From: Dyella flava
GTDB taxonomy: Bacteria; Pseudomonadota; Gammaproteobacteria; Xanthomonadales; Rhodanobacteraceae
DNA length: 64,000 bases
NCBI RefSeq assembly: GCF_016904955.1
Contig: NZ_JADIKE010000028.1
Span: 62,001-126,000 of the forward strand
Direction: 5' to 3'
Made by a program: the position numbers and the translations under genes. The notes beneath the pieces are model-generated. The model searched no databases and had not been told where the DNA came from. It saw only the letters and a list, made by a program, of their open reading frames with translations. This document shows positions 9,838 through 19,302 of this stretch, one piece after another. Within the stretch, counting starts at the first letter, position 1, and each line of letters opens with the position of its first letter.

Positions 9838-11883
9838 ATGCAGAGAATCGTGACTAGCAAATGGAAACTCCCGTGGGTGCAGCCCATGCAGACACGGACC
9901 TTGCTGATAATTGCCCTTGTCGTAACGCTGGTGCATTTGTTCATCGCCATGAATACCCCGCTGGTACTCATGACGTGGCAGATCTACGACGACGGGCTTT
10001 TCGTTCGATTGGCCCAATACCTGGCCAAGGGGCAATGGCTCGGTCCGTTTAATCAGTTCACGCTGATGAAGGGGCCGGGGTATCCACTATTCCTCGCATT
10101 CAACTATTGGGTCGGGCTCCCGATCACTCTGACCAGGGCACTGCTGTTCTGCGCTGCAGTCGCGTCGGTGTCGTTCGTAGTCTTCAAGATGACGGGGTCT
10201 CGCGTACTGGCGATGTTTGTCTACGTGGCGCCGATGCTGGACCCGAAGACATTTGAAATCACGCGTATCCTTCGCGATAGCATATATGTCAGCCAAACTG
10301 TCCTCGTTCTGGCTGTGTTTTCCTATTCTCTGTTTATTGCCCGCAGCTCCCGTGTCCGATTCTGGTCGGCAATAGCGGGCGGCCTTTTGCTTGGCTGGTT
10401 CTGGTTAACCAGAGAGGAAGGCATTTGGCTTGTGCCAGGGTTGGTTACATTGGTGCTTTACGCCATTCTGCGAAAAAGATCCCAGCCGGCCGCTAATAGC
10501 TGGCTGCTGCCCACTCTTTGCGTAATCGGGGTGTTTCTTTTAACGCAGCTTGCTTTCGCCGTCGTCAATCTCAGGTACTACGGATCATTTTCTGGCGTCG
10601 ATTTCAAGGAGCGCAACTTTCAGGCGGCATGGCACATACTCGAGAGCGTGCAGCCTTCCAAGCGAACAGCCTACGTCAGCGTGCCGCGCGAGGTGCGTAT
10701 GAAGGCCTATGCAGTCAGTCCTTCCTTTGCGTCTTTGAAGCCCTATATCGACCCGGAATCGGGGTCGTCGCGCTGGGAAGCCGGCGAATGCAAGATGCAC
10801 TCCTCGGCGTGCGGCGACATTGGTACCGGCTTCTTCATTTGGGCGATGCGCGATGCAGTCGCGGCCGTGGGGCAATACAACTCGCCCAAGGCGGCCTCCA
10901 ATTTCTACGCCCGAATGACGGCAGAGATCCAGGCTGCATGCAACGATGGGCGTCTGCATTGTGTCAAGAAGCTGATCCCGGAAGTGCCATCCATGACACG
11001 GGAACAACTCTGGAGTATCCCCGTATCGGCAGGCACCCTTTTCCGTGACGTCATGCATCCCGGTGCCGACACTGCTCCTGATGAATTGAATGTCTTTGGC
11101 CCAGAAAATGAATTTCAGTCGACCGTCGATTTCCTGAATCACCCGGCCCACTATCCACTGTCCAATACACTCGTTACTCATGTTGAGATGCGCGGCTGGT
11201 ACTATCTCCCGGGCTCGGAAGGGGGGTGGTTCACGGTGAAGGTGCTGGATGAACAAGGCAAGGATGTCCCGTACACCCTGGTCAGGTCAGACAGTCCCGA
11301 TCTGCCGCAAAGTTTCCATGACGAGCGTGCAAGCCGACAGCGGTTTTCCCTGAGTGCGACCTGTGCTGCGAAGTGCACCATCATTTTTACTGGCGCAGAT
11401 GCCGCGCCCAAGAGTTTTCCGATCATTCCGCCTGTATCGATTCAGGGGCAAATTTCAAAGGTCGGGACGGGCTTGCTCGCCCTGGATGCGGAAGATGTAT
11501 GGCGCACAAACAGCGTATACGATGACGTTCGCGTAAAGCTCGCGCGCCGGATTCGGCAGCGGCTTTACAGCGTATACACCTGGATGCAGCCGCCGCTACT
11601 GGTGCTAGGCCTTCTCTCATTCGTACTCGCCTGTTTCTTGGCGATCCGCCAGCGACAATACCCTGTCATTATCGGAATCGCGGCGACATGCTGGGTGTCC
11701 AGTCTGATGCGTGCACTGATCCTGATACTGGTGAACGCCTCTTCTTTTACCGTGATGGATTCGTCGTATATGGCGCCCATCTTCATCCTGACAGTCATTG
11801 CTTCTGTGTTGTCGATATATGCACTCTTCGCGCTGGTATCCGTCCGCCAGATGGTGGGCGGGCGAGTTGAGTTTGTCCGATAG
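9838..11883 (+). CDS. Large multi-span membrane protein, possible GT-C type glycosyltransferase
   Basis: About 681 residues, not recognised as a named family. The N-terminal third and the last roughly 120 residues are strongly hydrophobic (about 8-10 spans in total), with a large soluble, probably periplasmic, domain between about residues 230 and 560. After the first span the sequence IYDDGLFVRLAQYL places two acidic residues in the first external loop, as in GT-C enzymes that use polyprenyl-phosphate sugars. An upstream in-frame TTG at 9832 also exists. I prefer the ATG at 9838, but no good ribosome site decides it, and the ATG near 9886 is another option. It sits ahead of a DPM1-like GT2 and GtrA, which could supply lipid-linked sugars. 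Confidence 0.6.
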   Translation: MQRIVTSKWKLPWVQPMQTRTLLIIALVVTLVHLFIAMNTPLVLMTWQIYDDGLFVRLAQYLAKGQWLGPFNQFTLMKGPGYPLFLAFNYWVGLPITLTRALLFCAAVASVSFVVFKMTGSRVLAMFVYVAPMLDPKTFEITRILRDSIYVSQTVLVLAVFSYSLFIARSSRVRFWSAIAGGLLLGWFWLTREEGIWLVPGLVTLVLYAILRKRSQPAANSWLLPTLCVIGVFLLTQLAFAVVNLRYYGSFSGVDFKERNFQAAWHILESVQPSKRTAYVSVPREVRMKAYAVSPSFASLKPYIDPESGSSRWEAGECKMHSSACGDIGTGFFIWAMRDAVAAVGQYNSPKAASNFYARMTAEIQAACNDGRLHCVKKLIPEVPSMTREQLWSIPVSAGTLFRDVMHPGADTAPDELNVFGPENEFQSTVDFLNHPAHYPLSNTLVTHVEMRGWYYLPGSEGGWFTVKVLDEQGKDVPYTLVRSDSPDLPQSFHDERASRQRFSLSATCAAKCTIIFTGADAAPKSFPIIPPVSIQGQISKVGTGLLALDAEDVWRTNSVYDDVRVKLARRIRQRLYSVYTWMQPPLLVLGLLSFVLACFLAIRQRQYPVIIGIAATCWVSSLMRALILILVNASSFTVMDSSYMAPIFILTVIASVLSIYALFALVSVRQMVGGRVEFVR

Positions 11884-11956
11884 ATCGCACGCTTTTGATT
11901 GAATGCGTGAAGGTGTCCCCCCCGTATAACAGAATGCGATTTTGAGAGAGATTAAA

Positions 11957-13123
11957 GTGCTTGAGCTAACCATACTGATGCCCTGCTTGAACGAAGCGGA
12001 GACTTTGGCTACTTGCATACGCAAGGCGCGTGCCTTCCTGGAGAAGAGTGGTGTCGTTGGCGAGGTCATGATCGCGGACAACGGCAGTACTGACGGTTCT
12101 CAGGAAATCGCGAAAAGTGAAGGGGCCGTGGTGGTGAACGTGCGAGATCGCGGCTATGGTGCAGCCTTGCTCGGCGGTATTGCCGCGTCTCGGGCGAAGT
12201 TCGTCATCATGGGCGACGCGGACGACAGTTACGACTTTTCCAATCTGATGCCGTATGTCGAAAGATTACGTGCGGGAGCCGATGTGGTTGTCGGCAATCG
12301 CTTCAAAGGTGGCATCGCACCCGGTGCCATGCCTTTTCTTCACAAGTATCTGGGCAATCCAGTCCTCAGTTTCCTTGGGAGGCTCTTTTTCCACATAAAG
12401 GTGGGTGACTTCCATTGCGGGCTCAGGGGGTTCAACAGAGAGCGGGTGAATGGATTGAACCTGGTCACCCCGGGCATGGAATTTGCCAGCGAGATGATTG
12501 TGAAAGCGGCGCTTAGCGGACAGCGTATCGAAGAAGTGCCCACCACTTTGAAACCCGATGGCCGCTCCCGGCCGCCGCATTTGAGAACCTGGCGCGACGG
12601 TTGGCGTCATCTGCGATTCCTATTGATCTTTTCGCCTAGGTATCTTTATCTGTTTCCGGGGCTGGTCTCGTTCGTATTCGGACTCGTCGGTACCGCATTT
12701 CTCGTGGGCGGCCCGAGACATTTCGTCAACGGCATAACCCTGGATATCCATAGTTTTGTTGGATGCGTGCTGCTGACCGTATTTGGCGTACAGATGCTGC
12801 TGTTTGGCGTCATCGCTCGAGCATTTGCGAGCAGTTTCGGTATCCATCGAAAGGAAAGGCGATGGTTCAATGCGGCACGCGATCTCGAAACGTTGCTGAT
12901 CGTTGCACTCGTTCTCTTCCTTGGCGGCGTCGGAGGGGCTGCGTGGTGCTTCCTGAGATGGGCGGGTACTGATTATCAAGCGCTGGCTTATGGTGAATTT
13001 CTCCGGCCATTCGTCCTCTCACTCGCGGCAGTCCTGATCGCGGCCCAGATAGCTTTCACGGGTTTCTTCGCAACGACATTCACCGAATTCTTCAAGCATG
13101 CCAACCCCATCGATCGGAGTTAA
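11957..13123 (+). CDS. GT2 glycosyltransferase, dolichyl/undecaprenyl-phosphate sugar synthase-like
   Basis: Transfers a sugar from a nucleotide donor to a polyprenyl phosphate. The GT-A domain begins LTILMPCLNEAETL and carries IADNGSTDGS and GDADDSYDF (DxD-type metal site), with a C-terminal half containing about four membrane spans. Length is 388 residues. An in-frame TTG at 11942 extends the frame, but GTG 11957 has a GAGAG ribosome site seven bases upstream and begins directly at the domain, so I use it. The 3' end overlaps the GtrA gene by 26 bp, the usual pairing of a GtrB-type synthase with a GtrA-type flippase. Confidence 0.85.
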   Translation: MLELTILMPCLNEAETLATCIRKARAFLEKSGVVGEVMIADNGSTDGSQEIAKSEGAVVVNVRDRGYGAALLGGIAASRAKFVIMGDADDSYDFSNLMPYVERLRAGADVVVGNRFKGGIAPGAMPFLHKYLGNPVLSFLGRLFFHIKVGDFHCGLRGFNRERVNGLNLVTPGMEFASEMIVKAALSGQRIEEVPTTLKPDGRSRPPHLRTWRDGWRHLRFLLIFSPRYLYLFPGLVSFVFGLVGTAFLVGGPRHFVNGITLDIHSFVGCVLLTVFGVQMLLFGVIARAFASSFGIHRKERRWFNAARDLETLLIVALVLFLGGVGGAAWCFLRWAGTDYQALAYGEFLRPFVLSLAAVLIAAQIAFTGFFATTFTEFFKHANPIDRS

Positions 13124-13499
13124 TGACGGGTTGCGTCGCGTGTTCTTCTTCCTGGTAGCAGGTGGCACGGGTTTTGCGCTCTATCTCGTCATTTCGTATA
13201 CGTTGCATTATTTTTTCCACGTAGGTGAGGTAATTTCAGTAGTTGCCGGGACGTTGCTTCCAATTCTTCCGACATTCTGGATGCAAAGAGAGCTTACGTT
13301 CAGGAGTAACGAATCGCACAGCCGCTCATTTCCGCGCTACTTTGCGCTGCAGGTATGCAACGCAGGATTTATTGCCATGCTTACTGCCTTGGGTAAGTTT
13401 GTCGGGTTGCCGGCGGTAATTGTTTTTCCGCTGTGCGGGCTGATTGGTGCGGTGATTTCTTACTATGTACAGGCAAGATTGATTTTCTTCGCAAATTAA
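13098..13499 (+). CDS. GtrA family membrane protein
   Basis: Small four-span membrane protein of 133 residues. It starts with a short polar leader, then FFFLVAGGTGFALYLVISY, and carries the FWMQRELTFRS element typical of GtrA proteins between the second and third spans. GtrA members are thought to flip polyprenyl-phosphate-linked sugars to the periplasmic face. It overlaps the GT2 gene upstream by 26 bp and is 20 bp from the methyltransferase gene downstream, so all three are likely co-transcribed. Confidence 0.85.
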   Translation: MPTPSIGVNDGLRRVFFFLVAGGTGFALYLVISYTLHYFFHVGEVISVVAGTLLPILPTFWMQRELTFRSNESHSRSFPRYFALQVCNAGFIAMLTALGKFVGLPAVIVFPLCGLIGAVISYYVQARLIFFAN

Positions 13500-13519
13500 C
13501 GGTTCAGTAGGGTGGGAAG

Positions 13520-14218
13520 ATGCGAAAAACCGAAGTCAGTGCCCAATACAGCACGATGGCCGCAGGTTCATTTGCCGATCGTGTTGCAGCCAAGATGCGG
13601 CGCGTCATGTTCGATCGATTTCTGGCCGAAGGGGTCAGTCCAACCGATACGCTTCTCGATGTAGGCGTCACTTCCGATGATGAGCTGGAAGCATCCAACT
13701 ATTTGGAAGCGTGGTATCCCTACAAGGATAAGATCACGGCTTGTGGAATTGACGACGCATCCTTCCTGGAGCGGCGCTATCCAGGGGTCCGGTATGTGCA
13801 TGCAGACGGACGCTCGCTACCTTTTGGCGATGGCGAATACGACGTTGTTCATTCAAGTGCTGTGCTGGAACACGTTGGCAGTCGAGAGCAGCAAAAAGCA
13901 TTTATCTGCGAATTGGCAAGAACAGCGCGTAAATTTGCGTTTCTGACCACGCCGAATCGGTGGTTTCCTGTCGAATTTCATACAGTCCTTCCGCTGCTGC
14001 ATTGGCTTCCGCCCAGAACGTTCCGCAGCATCATTCGACGAATGGGACACGACGTACTTTCGCGCGAGGAAAATCTCAACTTGCTCGGCGCGCGGGACAT
14101 TCATCAATTATGTCGGGAAGCCGGGTTGCGTGATTACACGGTGAGGTCCGTGTATTTGGGCGGGTGGCCGAGCAATCTTCTTCTCACAATACGAAACGAA
14201 GGGAATGGCGCTTCCTAG
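13520..14218 (+). CDS. SAM-dependent class I methyltransferase
   Basis: 232 residues. Motif I is degenerate (LLDVGVTSDDELEA, residues about 41-54), followed by ADGRSLPFGDGEYDVVHSSAVLEHV, a typical methyltransferase type-11 arrangement. The degenerate glycine loop makes SAM binding likely but not certain. Substrate unknown. In this context a sugar or polyprenyl-linked intermediate is a reasonable inference. It follows the gtrA-like gene by 20 bp. Confidence 0.75.
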   Translation: MRKTEVSAQYSTMAAGSFADRVAAKMRRVMFDRFLAEGVSPTDTLLDVGVTSDDELEASNYLEAWYPYKDKITACGIDDASFLERRYPGVRYVHADGRSLPFGDGEYDVVHSSAVLEHVGSREQQKAFICELARTARKFAFLTTPNRWFPVEFHTVLPLLHWLPPRTFRSIIRRMGHDVLSREENLNLLGARDIHQLCREAGLRDYTVRSVYLGGWPSNLLLTIRNEGNGAS

Positions 14219-14374
14219 CCGAGGTCATCCCGGTTCTATCTATATAACTTCGCCGCTGGCGCTGGACTGAGCCGTGCTTGGTGGCTTCTTGGACAAAACC
14301 ATGCTGTGGAAGTCCGTAAAAGCTAGGGACCATCGGCTCACTGATCGAGTGGCAATAGTGGAGGCTTGTTACCT

Positions 14375-16306
14375 GTGAATCGAGTGGGCGTTGTCTGCCT
14401 CGTCCTATTTGCCGCATGGAGCCTTGCGTGCCACATCGCAACACTCGCGCATATTTCGTTGATCGGAGCATGTGTACTAATGCCCGTGACGGCGCTGATG
14501 CTCGCGCTGGTGGGTCGAGTTGTGGCCTATCGTGCGAAAGTGCCGGAAGATCTTCTTCGAACGCATGCAGCGCCGGTATTGGACATGCGCCAGCTTGTTG
14601 GCGTGTTCGTAGTAATTGCCGTCCTTCATTTTTCCTGGACGGCATTTTGGGCCGGAAGTCTCATCTTGCTATGCATGGCTGCCTATTCCGTAGCTGCCAC
14701 TCCGTCTCTCCGTGATGGGGGAATCACTCCTGCAACCGGATCCAATACGGTATGGGTGATTGTGCTGGGTCTGGCTTGTGCGCTGCTTACGCTGTCTGTT
14801 TCGCGCAGCGACTTGGACGATGGCTATTACGTTGCTGCAGCGGCATATGCGGCCAGTCATCCGCATGCTCCGTTACTCGTCAACGACCCCATGTTTGGAG
14901 AGGCCGGGTGGCCGCTCTTTTTTTCAAGCTACCGGTTTAGCGCGTATGAGCCGTTTGCTGCTGTTATCGCAAAAGTTGCGGGCATCCCGGCCATGGATGT
15001 CATGTATCGAGTCCTGCCGCCTTTCGCAGGCTTTGCCATTGTTGGTTCCGTTTTCTTCTGTTCGCGCGAAATGTTCTGTCGATGGTGGATTGGTGCAGGA
15101 ACAGCCGCGGTAATCCTGATGCTGATTCTTGGCGAAGAGCTCAGCAGCGTCGGAAATTTCGGGTTTGTGCGTATATTCCAGGGTAAGGCCCTGTTTTTGT
15201 CGATCATGGTGCCGTTAATCTACGGCCTGTCCTTTCGTTACGCCCGCCAGGGTCGGCCTTTTGATTTGTATTTACTGGTGTGCGCGCAGATTACGTCAAT
15301 CGGATTGACGAACTTCGGAATGCTCGGTGCCCCGATGGCTGGTGCCGTGGCCTCAATCAGCGCCTGCCCCCCCATTACGCGAGATAATCTGCGTAAAATT
15401 TTCATGCTTGCATGCACTACATGCGTGGCTATTCCGTATCTGGTTTTCGTTGCAGTGTGCTCTCATGGGGCTGGGATCTTTGCACACTTTGACCAGGAAT
15501 CAGCTTCTAAAGTATGGACAGGTATCTACGGAGCACATCAACAGTTCCTTGTTGCCTTCTTATTATTGATCGGTCCATTCGTGGCTAATACACCGCTACT
15601 TCGTTGGCGCATGGCCCTTCCTCCGCTCATTTTGCTTGGTGTCCTACTCAATCCAGTTCTCGCCCCCTGGATTTCTCGCTACGTAACTACTGCTCCGGTC
15701 TATTGGAGGGTAACTTGGTCGTTTCCGGTCGTGATTTATTTAGGTGTATCTATTTCTTTGCTATTCGACCGTCTGGCCAGGGGCGCTCGTTTGGTCGAAA
15801 AAATAGGAGCCGGTGCTGGTATTGCAGGTGCCCTTTCGCTGGCGACGATAGCCATCCCGTATGGCACTTTGCGATCCGCTAATCAGGTCACGTGGCAGTT
15901 CGCTTCAAGAAAGCTGGAATTGAATGCGGCCAATGCGGCGGAAGAAGCGATAGCACTCACGCCAGACGGAAGAGTCCTGGGGGATGATCGTGTTGGAGGA
16001 ACCATCGCCATGTACGAAGAGCACCCTCCGCTGGTGAACGTACGCAGCATCTATATCGACTTTCTTGCCCCTTACATGTCCCACCGGGACTATTTGGATC
16101 GCAAGATCCTTGCGCAATATGTCAATGGAGAGATTGCTCTGGATGGCGGCCCATTGAAGAGCGCGGTTGATCGTCTTAACGTTCATACCATAGTTATTGC
16201 GGATAACCTGCCTTTCTATGAGGCCGATCAGCACGCCTTGACTTCAGCCGGGTTTCTTTTGAAGCGCCAATCGGGGGCCTATACCGTGTGGACGAGGAAT
16301 TACTGA
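14375..16306 (+). CDS. Large polytopic membrane protein, unknown function (GT-C-like)
   Basis: About 643 residues with roughly 12 hydrophobic segments through residue 490 and a soluble C-terminal part of about 140 residues. A motif SDLDDGYYVAAAAYA near residue 145 gives paired acidic residues after a span, again recalling GT-C enzymes. I do not recognise a named family. Start: TTG 14366 is in frame but only one base from the GGAGG sequence (14360-14364), while GTG 14375 lies ten bases downstream of it, so GTG is preferred. The coding sequence contains a T7 run (about 14919) and a C7 run (about 15366). It is separated by 147-240 bp from the sulfate-activation genes. Confidence 0.6.
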   Translation: MNRVGVVCLVLFAAWSLACHIATLAHISLIGACVLMPVTALMLALVGRVVAYRAKVPEDLLRTHAAPVLDMRQLVGVFVVIAVLHFSWTAFWAGSLILLCMAAYSVAATPSLRDGGITPATGSNTVWVIVLGLACALLTLSVSRSDLDDGYYVAAAAYAASHPHAPLLVNDPMFGEAGWPLFFSSYRFSAYEPFAAVIAKVAGIPAMDVMYRVLPPFAGFAIVGSVFFCSREMFCRWWIGAGTAAVILMLILGEELSSVGNFGFVRIFQGKALFLSIMVPLIYGLSFRYARQGRPFDLYLLVCAQITSIGLTNFGMLGAPMAGAVASISACPPITRDNLRKIFMLACTTCVAIPYLVFVAVCSHGAGIFAHFDQESASKVWTGIYGAHQQFLVAFLLLIGPFVANTPLLRWRMALPPLILLGVLLNPVLAPWISRYVTTAPVYWRVTWSFPVVIYLGVSISLLFDRLARGARLVEKIGAGAGIAGALSLATIAIPYGTLRSANQVTWQFASRKLELNAANAAEEAIALTPDGRVLGDDRVGGTIAMYEEHPPLVNVRSIYIDFLAPYMSHRDYLDRKILAQYVNGEIALDGGPLKSAVDRLNVHTIVIADNLPFYEADQHALTSAGFLLKRQSGAYTVWTRNY

Positions 16307-16546
16307 CTGCGCAAAATGGGCCATTCGCTGCTAGAGGCAGGGATGGTTGCGGCGTCTGCGCGTGGTAAGCCTCCTCTCCCAACGAATTGATTGCCCTTGT
16401 ATCAGAGCCTCAAGGCAGTAGCAGAGCGTCCCCGTCATCAGTGAGGTGCGTCCGTGAGGCCGGGGCCTGGCCGGCTTCAGCATGGGCAAACAGCCCGAAC
16501 TTCGTGCCAAAATGGCGGTTCAGTTAACTGCAAACTGGTTATCGAC

Positions 16547-17443
16547 GTGCCTGACCTCCTAGACGCCCTGGAAGCCGAAAGTATATCTATCTTCCGCGAA
16601 GTGGCTGCCAACTTTCAGCGCCCTGTGATGCTGTATTCAATCGGCAAGGATTCATCAGTGCTGCTGCGTTTATTGCGTAAAGCTTTCTACCCGGCGCGTC
16701 CGCCAATTCCGTTATTGCACGTAGATACCACCTGGAAGTTCCGCGAGATGATTGCATTCCGGGATCAGGTTGCCGCGGAGGGGGACGTGCAAATGCTGGT
16801 GCATATCAACGAAGATGGCGTGCGCCAAGGTATCTCACCGCTGATCCACGGAGCAACGGTGCATACCGACGTCATGAAGACAGCTGCGCTCAAGCAGGCT
16901 CTAGATAAATACGGTTTCGACGCTGCGATCGGCGGGGCGCGACGCGACGAAGAGAAATCGCGCGCCAAGGAACGTGTTTTTTCTTTTCGCAGTGCACAGC
17001 ACCGTTGGGACCCCAAGAATCAACGGCCCGAGCTCTGGAATCTCTACAACACGCATATCCATAAAGGCGAAAGCGTGCGTGCGTTCCCATTGTCCAATTG
17101 GACGGAGCTAAATGTATGGAACTACATACGTCGTGAAAATATTCCGCTGGTGTCGCTCTACTTCGCCAAGAAACGCCCGGTAGTTTCGCGCGATGGTGCA
17201 TTGATCATGGTGGATGACGATCGCTTCACGCTGCGTAAGGGGGAAAAGATCGAGCATCGTATGGTGCGGTTCCGTACGTTGGGTTGCTATCCACTGACGG
17301 GCGCCGTGGAATCTACGGCCAGCACACTGGATGAGGTCATCGCGGAAATGACGGAGTCGAGGACCTCTGAGCGTCAGGGCAGAGTCATTGATCACGATCC
17401 ATCTGCTTCCATGGAGCGCAAGAAGCAGGAGGGCTATTTCTGA
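16547..17443 (+). CDS. cysD: Sulfate adenylyltransferase small subunit
   Basis: ATP sulfurylase catalytic subunit making adenosine 5'-phosphosulfate from ATP and sulfate. The PP-loop is visible as [14 protein letters not shown], followed by [19 protein letters not shown], and the C-terminus ends in KKQEGYF as in the family. An in-frame GTG at 16454 would add 31 residues that resemble nothing. GTG 16547 starts [12 protein letters not shown], matching known CysD N-termini and giving 298 residues, so it is chosen although no strong ribosome site is seen. The stop overlaps the cysNC start (TGATG). In function and layout the pair also matches nodP/nodQ and raxP/raxQ, which feed sulfotransferases. 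Confidence 0.92.
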   Translation: MPDLLDALEAESISIFREVAANFQRPVMLYSIGKDSSVLLRLLRKAFYPARPPIPLLHVDTTWKFREMIAFRDQVAAEGDVQMLVHINEDGVRQGISPLIHGATVHTDVMKTAALKQALDKYGFDAAIGGARRDEEKSRAKERVFSFRSAQHRWDPKNQRPELWNLYNTHIHKGESVRAFPLSNWTELNVWNYIRRENIPLVSLYFAKKRPVVSRDGALIMVDDDRFTLRKGEKIEHRMVRFRTLGCYPLTGAVESTASTLDEVIAEMTESRTSERQGRVIDHDPSASMERKKQEGYF

Positions 17444-19299
17444 TGGCTGCGCCTGATATGCCTTCGCGCAGCTTGCTGCGCTTCATTACGTGCGGCAGCG
17501 TAGACGACGGCAAGAGTACCTTGCTGGGGCGCCTGCTGTATGACGCGGGCATGCTGCCTGATGATCAGGTGGAGACGCTGAGGCGCGATAGCCTGCGCCA
17601 ACATCCGGACGGGAATGTGCTGGACTTTTCCCTGTTGACGGATGGCCTGGATGCAGAGCGCCAGCAGGGCATCACGATCGATGTGGCGTATCGTTATTTT
17701 CATAGTGAACGGCGCAGCTTTATCGTGGCTGATTGTCCGGGGCACGAGCAATACACACGCAATATGGCCACCGGTGCATCGCACGCAGACCTTGCCGTCG
17801 TGCTGGTCGACGCGCGCAAAGGTTTGCTTCCGCAGACGCGCCGGCATACCTACATCTGTGCGTTGTTGGGTATTCGAAAAGTCATTCTTGCGGTTAACAA
17901 GATGGATCTTGTTGATTACCAGCACGATATATATGAACTCATCCGCAGCGAATATGACGAGCTTGCAGCCCAGCTGGGCATCGATGCTGTTCACGCTTTG
18001 CCTGTCGCAGCGTTGTCAGGTGACAACGTAGGCGTCAGCTCCGTGAAGATGCCTTGGTATCAAGGTCCTACGCTGCTTGAGCTTTTAGAGACCGTTGTTG
18101 TTGAGCCGGTGCAGCGGTCCGACTTTCGGATGCCTGTGCAATGGGTCAATCGTCCTGATCATTCCTTTCGTGGTTATGCGGGCACTGTCTGCGGTGGTCA
18201 CATCAAGGTCAATGATGAAATCGCGGTGCAGCCCGGTAGGCAGCGCGCACGCATTGCGCGGATCGTGACGGCCGACGGAGATTTGCCGGGAGCGAGCGCG
18301 GGCCAGGCGGTCACGCTGACGCTGGATCGCGAAGTGGATATCAGCCGAGGCGATGTGCTTGCCGACGCTGCTCGCCCGGCGCCGGAGGCAGACCAGTTTG
18401 CTGCGCACGTGCTGTGGATGGGGGACGAGCCGCTGCTGCCCAATCGAGGCTACTGGCTGAAAATCGGCAGCAAGACCGTGAATGCGCGTGTAACCTCGAT
18501 CAAGCACAAGGTCGACGTGAACACGCAGGCGAAGTTGGCCGCGCATCGCTTGCAGTTGAATGAAGTGGGTTACTGCAATATCGACTTCGATCATGCGATT
18601 GCCTTTGAGTCGTATGCGACCAACCCAACGCTTGGCGGCTTTATCCTGATCGATCGCCACACTCATGCCACGGTGGCATGCGGTATGCTGGATTTCGCTC
18701 TGCATCGTGCGACCAACGTTCATTGGCAGCATCTGGATGTGGACAAGCAGACGCGTGCCCACAGCAAAGGGCAACAACAACGCTGCGTCTGGTTTACCGG
18801 CCTCTCGGGTGCGGGCAAGTCCACAATCGCCAATCTGTTTGAAAGAAGGCTCAACGCGCTCGGTTATCACACCTATTTGCTGGACGGTGACAACCTTCGC
18901 CATGGTCTCAACCGGGACCTTGGCTTCACGGCTGAAGCGCGCGTCGAAAACGTTCGGCGCGTTGCCGAAGTCGCTCACCTGATGGTCGACGCCGGCTTGA
19001 TCGTGTTGGTCTGCGTCATTTCGCCTTTCAATAGTGAGCGTGAGTTTGCTCGGGCCTTGTTCGACCAAGGCGAGTTCATCGAGGTATTTGTCGACACGCC
19101 CTTGGACGAGTGCGAACGGCGTGATCCGAAGGGGCTATATCGCAAGGCGCGCGCGGGTGAAATTAGTAACTTCACAGGTATAGATTCGCCTTACGAGGTG
19201 CCGGAAGCGCCGGAACTTCACCTGCTCAATCAAGGTGCGGACCTGGACGCCTTGGTCGAACGGCTTGTCGCCTGCGTTCTGCCGCAGGCAAATGGCTGA
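17443..19299 (+). CDS. cysNC: Sulfate adenylyltransferase large subunit fused to APS kinase
   Basis: Bifunctional protein of 618 residues. Residues 1 to about 430 are the CysN GTPase: GSVDDGKST (G1), DCPGHEQY (G3), NKMDLVD (G4), then beta-barrel domains. Residues about 440-618 are APS kinase (CysC), with Walker [10 protein letters not shown] and the downstream [18 protein letters not shown] segment. The product is PAPS, the universal sulfate donor. It is one base coupled to cysD and three bases before an aminotransferase gene. No cysH, cysI or cysJ for assimilatory reduction lies alongside, which favours a role in glycan sulfation, although a housekeeping role cannot be excluded. Confidence 0.93.
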   Translation: MAAPDMPSRSLLRFITCGSVDDGKSTLLGRLLYDAGMLPDDQVETLRRDSLRQHPDGNVLDFSLLTDGLDAERQQGITIDVAYRYFHSERRSFIVADCPGHEQYTRNMATGASHADLAVVLVDARKGLLPQTRRHTYICALLGIRKVILAVNKMDLVDYQHDIYELIRSEYDELAAQLGIDAVHALPVAALSGDNVGVSSVKMPWYQGPTLLELLETVVVEPVQRSDFRMPVQWVNRPDHSFRGYAGTVCGGHIKVNDEIAVQPGRQRARIARIVTADGDLPGASAGQAVTLTLDREVDISRGDVLADAARPAPEADQFAAHVLWMGDEPLLPNRGYWLKIGSKTVNARVTSIKHKVDVNTQAKLAAHRLQLNEVGYCNIDFDHAIAFESYATNPTLGGFILIDRHTHATVACGMLDFALHRATNVHWQHLDVDKQTRAHSKGQQQRCVWFTGLSGAGKSTIANLFERRLNALGYHTYLLDGDNLRHGLNRDLGFTAEARVENVRRVAEVAHLMVDAGLIVLVCVISPFNSEREFARALFDQGEFIEVFVDTPLDECERRDPKGLYRKARAGEISNFTGIDSPYEVPEAPELHLLNQGADLDALVERLVACVLPQANG

Positions 19300-19302
19300 G
19301 GC

